Origin: Streptomyces sp. DG2A-72
GTDB lineage: Bacteria; Actinomycetota; Actinomycetes; Streptomycetales; Streptomycetaceae
Reading direction: 5' to 3'
Length of the DNA stretch: 64,000 nt
NCBI RefSeq assembly: GCF_030499575.1
Contig: NZ_JASTLC010000001.1
Coordinates: 5,976,001-6,040,000, forward strand
Below the pieces are notes generated by a model. The model was not told the origin of the DNA. It was given only the letters and a program-made list of their open reading frames with translations, and searched no databases. The position numbers were made by a program, and so were the translations under genes. Each line of letters begins with the position of its first letter. Position 1 is the stretch's first letter. This document shows positions 59,050-64,000 of the stretch, piece after piece.

Positions 59050-59942
59050 AGCTCCCCCAACTTCTTCTCGATCAAGGCGCGGGATTCCAAGGGACTGAGG
59101 GCCAGTGCCCGCATGATCCCATAGCGCTCGGCGAGCTTCCGCACCTCCTCCATGTCGGTGATGAGCCTCGGATAGCCCTGCGCCTCCGTATAGCCCACCT
59201 GGGCATGCTTCTTGGGCGTCAGCAGGTTGAACGCGCTGTCCAAGTTGGGGTGCTGCTCGACCTTGGTCGGCATGACCTGGAGCTCGACGTTCCGCAGGTG
59301 GCCGATCCGCAGCAGACGCTCCAACTGCTCCGCGAAGACCGCCTTCCCGCCGATCGGCCGGTCGAGGATGACCTCTTCGAGTACGTAGCTGATGACGGGC
59401 AGGGGATCGCGCTCGAAGACCTGCTGCCGGGACAGCCGGTCCGACACCCGCTTCTCGATGGCCTCCTCGCTCAGTAGCGGGCGCCGCTTGACGAACACGG
59501 CGTGCGCGTAGTCCAGCGTCTGGAGCAGCCCCGGCATGCCATGGTTGGCGTAGAAGTGCAGCTCGACGGCCTCCGCCTCCAGCGCCGCGTAACTCCGGTA
59601 CCACTCTGGATGCCGGGTCCGCCGCTTGGACATCGCCTGCTCGACGTCCTCCATCGCCTCCTTCAACAGCCCGTCGGCGTTGAGGAGTTCATCCGCCTTC
59701 TGCAGGAACTCCGGCCGGGGTGCCCGCACCCCGCGCTCCATCGCCCCGATCTGGTCGGGCCCGTATCCGACCATTGCGCCGAACTGCTTCTGTGTCAGCC
59801 CAGCCCGCTCGCGCAGCAGCCGGAGCATCCTGCCCAGCGTGCGGAACAACTCGATGGTTCCATCCGCCTCCGCCGGCGTCTCCGGCCTCCGCTCCCGTTC
59901 GTCCGTCACGTGCGTCACCGCCCTTACGTCGTCGTTGGTCAC
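59046..59942 (-). CDS. XRE-type HTH regulator (DUF5753, WhiJ-like)
   Basis: 298-residue regulator with a Cro/C1 helix-turn-helix (LGRMLRLLRERAGLTQKQFG, GYGPDQIGAMERGVRAPRPE) and the DUF5753 effector domain (LHFYANHGMPGLLQTLDYAH; EEVILDRPIGGKAVFAEQLE; LTPKKHAQVGYTEAQGYPRL). It starts with a GTG at 59942, about 100 bp divergent from the ATPase-like gene at 60043. In S. coelicolor, paralogues of WhiJ with DUF397 partners repress sporulation until relieved. The target of this one is unknown. Confidence 0.92.
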   Translation of the reverse strand: MTNDDVRAVTHVTDERERRPETPAEADGTIELFRTLGRMLRLLRERAGLTQKQFGAMVGYGPDQIGAMERGVRAPRPEFLQKADELLNADGLLKEAMEDVEQAMSKRRTRHPEWYRSYAALEAEAVELHFYANHGMPGLLQTLDYAHAVFVKRRPLLSEEAIEKRVSDRLSRQQVFERDPLPVISYVLEEVILDRPIGGKAVFAEQLERLLRIGHLRNVELQVMPTKVEQHPNLDSAFNLLTPKKHAQVGYTEAQGYPRLITDMEEVRKLAERYGIMRALALSPLESRALIEKKLGEL

Positions 59943-60042
59943 GGCCGACTGCCCGACATCGCACGCCCCGCAGCCGTACTGCTACGCACAGTCGCGCCGT
60001 CGCCCCTGGTCAGCGTAGATACAACCGACCACGCTGAGTGAC

Positions 60043-60453
60043 GTGAACGCCGAAATCTCCACCCAGCGCCTGAGCGCCACCCCCCGAGGTGCCCGGCTCG
60101 CCAGACGACTCACCGCGTTGCAACTCGCCGCGTGGGGGCACCCGTACGACAGCGAGGTGAACCGCACCGCGCAGCAGCTGGTCGCCGAGCTCGCCGCGAA
60201 TGCCGTGACGCATGGGCGTCTTCCCGGGAGGGACTTCGAGTTGCGGCTGCTGCTCTTTCCTGAGGAGACCGTGCGTATTGAGGTGAGTGACCCGAGAGGT
60301 GACCGGCAACTCAGGTTCATCAACGAGCCGGAGGGAGAGCGCGGGCGGGGGCTGATTCTCGTCTCGCTGCTCGCTCTCACCTGGGGCGTTGCGGAGCGCG
60401 ACGTCGGGAAGACGGTGTGGGTGGAACTCGCGCTCAAGGAGCCAGGGTTGTGA
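60043..60453 (+). CDS. Anti-sigma-type ATP-binding protein (RsbW-like)
   Basis: 136-residue GHKL-fold protein. The N box VAELAANAVTHGRLPGRDFE and the glycine box GRGLILVSLLALTWG mark an HATPase_c_2 domain of the RsbW/SpoIIAB type. These phosphorylate anti-anti-sigma factors or bind sigma factors. The GTG start is divergent from the WhiJ-like gene. The trio HTH / DUF397 / RsbW-like is recurrent in Streptomyces genomes. Confidence 0.9.
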   Translation: MNAEISTQRLSATPRGARLARRLTALQLAAWGHPYDSEVNRTAQQLVAELAANAVTHGRLPGRDFELRLLLFPEETVRIEVSDPRGDRQLRFINEPEGERGRGLILVSLLALTWGVAERDVGKTVWVELALKEPGL

Positions 60454-60460
60454 TCAGGGA

Positions 60461-60515
60461 AAACGTTTGCCGTCCTGTTACGACAACCGCTTGACGTGAC
60501 ATGCCCTCGGGGCAT
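60461..60515. promoter_or_regulatory. Palindromes upstream of orphan sugar-binding protein
   Basis: AAACGTTT at 60461-60468, within GGAAAACGTTTGCC, resembles a LacI-type operator. A TTGACG hexamer (60491-60496) could be a -35 box. A perfect dyad ATGCCC-TCG-GGGCAT follows at 60501-60515. All lie 50-110 bp before the GTG start at 60569. Confidence 0.5.
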
Positions 60516-60568
60516 TTGCTACCGCCACCCGGGTAGCACGCCGCTCATCGGCTCGGAAGGCTCCAGTA

Positions 60569-61705
60569 GTGAACCCTCGTTCCCCCCACACATCAGCCGT
60601 ACGCCGTATCGGCATAGGCCTCGCCACCTCCGCCTCGGCCCTGTCGATCGCCGCGTGCGGTGTCGTCGGCGGAATCGGGGGCGGCGACAGCTCCGCGCCC
60701 CCGAAGAAGGGCGACGACATCACGGTGGGTCTCCTCCTGCCGGACAAGGACACGTCCCGTTTCGAGAAGTTCGACCATCCGCTGATCAAGAAGGAAGTCG
60801 CCACCCTCACCCACAACAGGGGCAAGGTCGTCTACGCCAACGCCGAGGCGAGCGTGGCCGAGCAGAGCCGACAGTTCCAGAAGATGATCGACGACAAGGT
60901 GGATGTCATCCTCGTCGACGCGCTGGATGCCAAGGCCATCGCCACGGACGTACGGAAGGCCAGGGACGCGAACATCCCGGTCATCGCCTACGACCGGCTC
61001 GCGCAGGGGCCCATCGACGCGTATGTCTCCCACGACAACGAGCTGGTCGGCGAGGTGCAGGGCCGCGCCATCATGGGCGAACTCGGCTCGCAGGCAGCGT
61101 CCGCCAAGGTAGTCATGATGAACGGCGATCCCGAGGACCCGAACACGGCACTGTTCAAGCAGGGCGCGCTCCACGAACTCGAAGGCAAGGTCAACATCGT
61201 CCAGCAGTACGACACGGACAAGTGGTCGCCCGGAGTCGCCGAAGCGAACATGAGGAAGGCGATCGAGGCCGTCGGGCTGGACAACATCGCCGCCGTGTAT
61301 GCGGCGAGCGACGGCCTCGCGGGCCCTGTCATCAAGGCGCTGAAGGCGGCGGGCGCGAGCAAGATTCCACCGGTGACCGGGCAGGACGCGAATCTGGACG
61401 CGGTGCAGCGGATCGTGGCGGGCGACCAGTACATGACCGTGTACAAGCCGTTCGCGGAGGAGGCGACCGACGCCGCGAAGATGGCCGTGTACAAGGTCCA
61501 GGGGCGCTCGATCGAGTTCGACGCACTGACCCAGGACAAGGTCGACAGCCCGACGGACGACGACATTCCCGCACAGCTGGTGCCGGTGGTCGCCGTCACC
61601 AGGGACAACATCGAGGAGACGCTGATCCAGGACGGCGTCTACACCGTCAAGGAGATCTGCACCCCGGAGTATGCGGCGGACTGCGCGGCGATCGGCCTGA
61701 AGTAG
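60569..61705 (+). CDS. Xylose-type sugar ABC substrate-binding lipoprotein
   Basis: 378-residue binding protein of the XylF-like Peripla_BP_4 group. Signal peptide with lipobox IAAC (Cys30). Characteristic segments: VDVILVDALDAKAIATDVRK, NIPVIAYDRLAQGPIDAYVS, AAVYAASDGLAGPVIKALKA, and the C-terminal VKEICTPEYAADCAAIGLK with two cysteines likely in a disulfide. The GTG start at 60569 has a GGAAGG site. No permease or ATPase gene is adjacent, so it must serve a transporter encoded elsewhere or be a sensor. Xylose or a similar pentose is probable. Confidence 0.9.
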   Translation: MNPRSPHTSAVRRIGIGLATSASALSIAACGVVGGIGGGDSSAPPKKGDDITVGLLLPDKDTSRFEKFDHPLIKKEVATLTHNRGKVVYANAEASVAEQSRQFQKMIDDKVDVILVDALDAKAIATDVRKARDANIPVIAYDRLAQGPIDAYVSHDNELVGEVQGRAIMGELGSQAASAKVVMMNGDPEDPNTALFKQGALHELEGKVNIVQQYDTDKWSPGVAEANMRKAIEAVGLDNIAAVYAASDGLAGPVIKALKAAGASKIPPVTGQDANLDAVQRIVAGDQYMTVYKPFAEEATDAAKMAVYKVQGRSIEFDALTQDKVDSPTDDDIPAQLVPVVAVTRDNIEETLIQDGVYTVKEICTPEYAADCAAIGLK

Positions 61706-61790
61706 GCCCGGAGCGGAGTGTCAGGCCCGCGCGCCGTCCCTCCGGTAGCTCTCCACCAGGTTCGCGGGCGGAGGGCTCCGTCGCCCGGGT

Positions 61791-61875
61791 GCGGGTTCGT
61801 TGTGGCTGGTCGCGCCCACGCGGCGGAGCCGCATATAGATACAGCCCCGCGCCCCTTACGGGGCGCTGCCCCTAG
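61791..61875. repeat. GC-rich intergenic repeat, copy B (hairpin)
   Basis: Same element as 46757-46843: GTGGCTGGTCGCGCCCACGC, CGGCGGAGCCGCA, then the hairpin GCGCCCC-TTAC-GGGGCGC. It again sits between convergent genes (binding protein and methyltransferase), in line with a terminator role. Confidence 0.8.
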
Positions 61876-62510
61876 GCGGGTTTGCGGGCGATCAAGGACG
61901 CCTGTTGCGTCGGCTCGTTCGGGGCGGGCTCTCGCACCATCCTCATGACGGGCGCGAACCCGGCGGCTCGGAGCAGGCCGTCGATCTGGTCCGGCTGTCG
62001 CCGTTGGAAGTCCAGCGCCACATCATGTCCCCAGGGCCGGTCGTGGTGCCGGGGCTCGTCGCCGATCTGGAAGGCGATCAGGAGGTGGCCGCCCGGTGCC
62101 AGGACGCGCCGGAACTCGTCGAAGAGGGAGGGGAGTTCGTTCACAGGGGTGTGGATGGAGGAGTACCAGGACACGGCGCCCGCGAGCGAACCGTCGGGTA
62201 GGTCCAGCTCCAGCATCGAGCCCTGCTCGAACCGCAGCCCCGGATTCTCCCGCCGGGCGATCGTGAGCATCGACTCCGACAGGTCGAGCCCGAAGACGGA
62301 CAGTCCGAGGGAGGCGAGGTGGGCCGTCACACGCCCCGGCCCGCAGCCCAGGTCGGCCACGCGACCGCCTGCCCCCACCAGTTCCGCGAACCCGGCGAAC
62401 ACCGCCCGGTCCAGTGGCTTGGCCAGTTCGGCACGGAAGAGGTCGGCGTAGTCCTCGGCGATGGCGTCGTAGAAGGTGCGTGTGGCGGTGAGGAAATCGG
62501 CTTCGGTCAT
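61872..62510 (-). CDS. Class I SAM-dependent methyltransferase
   Basis: 212-residue methyltransferase with motif I VADLGCGPGRVTAHLASLGL (from residue 51), the acidic loop GLDLSESMLTIARRE and FRRVLAPGGHLLIAFQIGDE. It is of the Methyltransf_11/25 kind acting on small molecules; substrate unknown. The ATG at 62510 is chosen over longer open frames because the N-terminus TATRTFYDAIAEDYADLF is the usual family start. Confidence 0.9.
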   Translation of the reverse strand: MTEADFLTATRTFYDAIAEDYADLFRAELAKPLDRAVFAGFAELVGAGGRVADLGCGPGRVTAHLASLGLSVFGLDLSESMLTIARRENPGLRFEQGSMLELDLPDGSLAGAVSWYSSIHTPVNELPSLFDEFRRVLAPGGHLLIAFQIGDEPRHHDRPWGHDVALDFQRRQPDQIDGLLRAAGFAPVMRMVREPAPNEPTQQASLIARKPA

Positions 62511-62541
62511 GGCCGCGGACCCTACCGACCCCCACTGACAC

Positions 62542-62856
62542 TCACCCCACACCCGCCGCCCGCAGCACCGCCGTCGTGGCCGCCGCCCCCAGCACGACCA
62601 CCACGAACGGCGCCCGGCGCCACGCCAGTACGCCCGCCACCAGCACCCCACTCGGCCGCGCCCACCCCGCGAAGTCCCCGCTCTCGGTCAGCGCGCCGGT
62701 CGCCAGCAGCGCGGTGAGCAGGACGATCGCGCCGGCCGACATCAACTCCTGGACCTTCGAGGGGAGTTCGATACGTCCGTAAAGAACCGGTCCCACCAGC
62801 CGGAAGGCGTACGTCCCCACCGCCAGCGCCAGGATCATCGCGACCGTCGTGCTCAT
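62542..62856 (-). CDS. AzlD-family branched-chain amino acid transport protein
   Basis: 104-residue membrane protein with three to four helices (MILALAVGTYAFRLVGPVLY; MSAGAIVLLTALLATGALTE; APFVVVVLGAAATTAVLRAA). It is the small subunit partner of AzlC-type exporters of branched-chain amino acids, whose gene precedes it with a 4-bp overlap. Confidence 0.9.
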   Translation of the reverse strand: MSTTVAMILALAVGTYAFRLVGPVLYGRIELPSKVQELMSAGAIVLLTALLATGALTESGDFAGWARPSGVLVAGVLAWRRAPFVVVVLGAAATTAVLRAAGVG

Positions 62857-63539
62857 GCCGCTGCCCGCCTCCGTCCGTATACGAAGAGCCCGGCGAGCGC
62901 GAACAGCACCGGCACCCCGGCGGGGACGGCGGGGGTCACCGCCAGTGCCACGACCGCGCCGAGCACGGCGGCCCGTCGTACGCCCGCGTCCTTGCGCAGG
63001 GCGGGCAGTACCAGCGCCACCAGGACGGCGGGGAAGGCGGCGTCGAGGCCGTACGTCGCCGTGTCGCCGAGCGCGCTTCCGGCGAGCGCGCCCGCGAGGA
63101 CGCCGGTGTTCCAGGCGGCGAACAGGCCGAGGCCGTTCACCCAGAATGCCGTCCGGTGTCGTACCGGATCGGGCTGGGCGAGCGTGAAGGCGACCGTCTC
63201 GTCGGTGACGAGGTGGGCGCCGAGGAAGCGGGCGAACCGGCTCCGGCTGCCGAGGACGTCCGCCACGGCCAGGCTGAAGGCCGCCGTCCGGGTGTTCAGG
63301 AGCAGCCCGGTCGCCGCCGCGGCGAACGGCCCGCCCCCGGCGAGCAGTACGCCGACCGCGCTGAACTGCGCCGAGCCCGCGTACACGACCAGCGACATCA
63401 CCACCGGCACCCAGACGGGCAGCCCGCCGGCCACGGAGACCGCGCCGAAGGAGACGCCGACGACACCGCTCGCCAGCCAGACGAGGGCGCTGTCGCGCAC
63501 CAGAGGTGCCATCATCGGTGTTCGGAGTAGCGAACGCAT
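62853..63539 (-). CDS. AzlC-family permease
   Basis: 228-residue membrane protein of the AzlC family, the large subunit of a branched-chain amino acid exporter. Conserved: GVVGVSFGAVSVAGGLPVWV, the motif VVYAGSAQFSAVG, LLNTRTAAFSLAVADVLGSR and LGAHLVTDETVAFTL. Start assigned to the ATG at 63539; a GTG at 63557 would add six residues. Divergent from the XRE-type regulator at 63622, with a perfect inverted repeat between them. Confidence 0.9.
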   Translation of the reverse strand: MRSLLRTPMMAPLVRDSALVWLASGVVGVSFGAVSVAGGLPVWVPVVMSLVVYAGSAQFSAVGVLLAGGGPFAAAATGLLLNTRTAAFSLAVADVLGSRSRFARFLGAHLVTDETVAFTLAQPDPVRHRTAFWVNGLGLFAAWNTGVLAGALAGSALGDTATYGLDAAFPAVLVALVLPALRKDAGVRRAAVLGAVVALAVTPAVPAGVPVLFALAGLFVYGRRRAAA

Positions 63540-63561
63540 GTTTTCCAGGATGAACACCTGG

Positions 63562-63589
63562 ACGTTCGTTCGTCAAGCCGAACGAACGT
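63562..63589. promoter_or_regulatory. Inverted repeat between azlC and regulator
   Basis: Perfect 11-bp arms ACGTTCGTTCG / CGAACGAACGT with a 6-base spacer in the 82-bp divergent gap. A further GCGAACGATG lies at 63599-63607. Most likely the operator of the XRE regulator, controlling itself and azlCD. Confidence 0.8.
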
Positions 63590-63621
63590 GCCTGTAGAGC
63601 GAACGATGGGAAGTGAGCCGT

Positions 63622-64000
63622 ATGAGCGAGCCCCTTGCGTGGATCGCCGCCTCCCTGCGCCGCGAGCGCACCCGGGCCGGGCTGTCGCTGTCCGAGCTGG
63701 CCAAACGGGCGGGGATCGCGAAGTCCACGCTGTCCCAGCTGGAGACGGGCAGCGGAAACCCCAGCGTGGAGACGCTGTGGGCGCTGGGCGTCGCACTCGG
63801 GGTGCCGTTCAGCGCGCTGGTGGAGCCGCCGGCTTCGGCCGTTCAGGTGATCCGGGCGGGCGAGGGGCCCACGGTCGCCTCCGAACGGGCGGACTACGTG
63901 GCCACCCTGCTCTCCGCCAGCCCGCCCGGCGCCCGGCGGGACATCTACCACCTGCGCGCGGAACCGGGCCCGGCCCGGGATTCGGAGCCGCACATTCCGG
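63622..64000 (+). CDS. XRE-family regulator with probable cupin domain (partial)
   Basis: First 126 residues of a regulator cut by the right edge. The helix-turn-helix RRERTRAGLSLSELAKRAGI, KSTLSQLETGSGNPSVETLW (about 14-55) is followed by the start of what is normally a C-terminal cupin sensor (YVATLLSASPPGARRDIYHL). Regulators of this kind stand next to azlCD in many actinomycetes. The ATG is at 63622, after GTGAGC. Confidence 0.88.
   Translation, partial: MSEPLAWIAASLRRERTRAGLSLSELAKRAGIAKSTLSQLETGSGNPSVETLWALGVALGVPFSALVEPPASAVQVIRAGEGPTVASERADYVATLLSASPPGARRDIYHLRAEPGPARDSEPHIP

Overview
The window is chromosomal DNA of an actinomycete, almost certainly a Streptomyces. The evidence is very high GC with strongly GC-biased third codon positions, many GTG starts, twin-arginine and lipoprotein exports, the futalosine menaquinone genes, a WhiJ-like HTH/DUF397/anti-sigma-type ATPase module, and intergenic repeats of a kind common in Streptomyces. 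From memory, the order hemL - phosphatase - lipoprotein - ResA/CcdA/ResB/CcsB and then the menaquinone genes matches the S. coelicolor core chromosome. The left 28 kb looks accessory.

Positions 1-17929 form a fructan/glycan utilisation region. It holds a fructose/ribose-type ABC binding lipoprotein (cut by the left edge), a PfkB sugar kinase with an odd in-frame insertion, a secreted levanase with a domain nested inside a homologous domain, a decayed fragment of a second PfkB gene, a LacI regulator, a binding protein with two permeases and no ATPase, and then GH3, intracellular GH32 and secreted GH30 enzymes. Identical-spacing pairs of the dyad TGTCAnCGnTGACA lie before the transporter/kinase pair and before the levanase, so one regulator probably controls both. 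The GH30 gene has a visibly lower GC content than its neighbours.

Positions 18783-27880 carry a biotin-centred operon: BioY, a free-standing biotin carrier, biotin carboxylase, PxpA (LamB/YcsF), an AHS2 and an AHS1 protein, an NCS1 permease with a zinc-ribbon-like tail, and a PucR regulator. This looks like a split urea-carboxylase-type machine coupled to an oxoprolinase-type amidohydrolase, with its own substrate and biotin uptake. An 86-bp near-identical direct repeat flanks the segment. The repeat is the 3' end of the neighbouring gene, a layout like that left by an integrated element. A defective IS5-family element (4-bp target duplication CTAA) sits only 13 bp before the pucR start.

From 28.8 kb onward the content is mostly conserved chromosome: hemL, a phosphatase, a Tat lipoprotein, the cytochrome c maturation set, an ECF sigma factor with a CU044_5270-type partner, a nucleobase module (dioxygenase, deaminase, PucR, NCS1 permease), the late menaquinone genes (UbiD-type decarboxylase, MqnP, UbiX-type prenyltransferase, Lrp regulator, MqnE), UdgX, and a TetR/MaoC/acyl-CoA synthetase locus with two adjacent palindromes. 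It continues with two unknown envelope proteins, the WhiJ-like module, an orphan sugar-binding lipoprotein, a methyltransferase, AzlCD and an XRE regulator cut by the right edge. No tRNA, rRNA, CRISPR array or integrase was seen.
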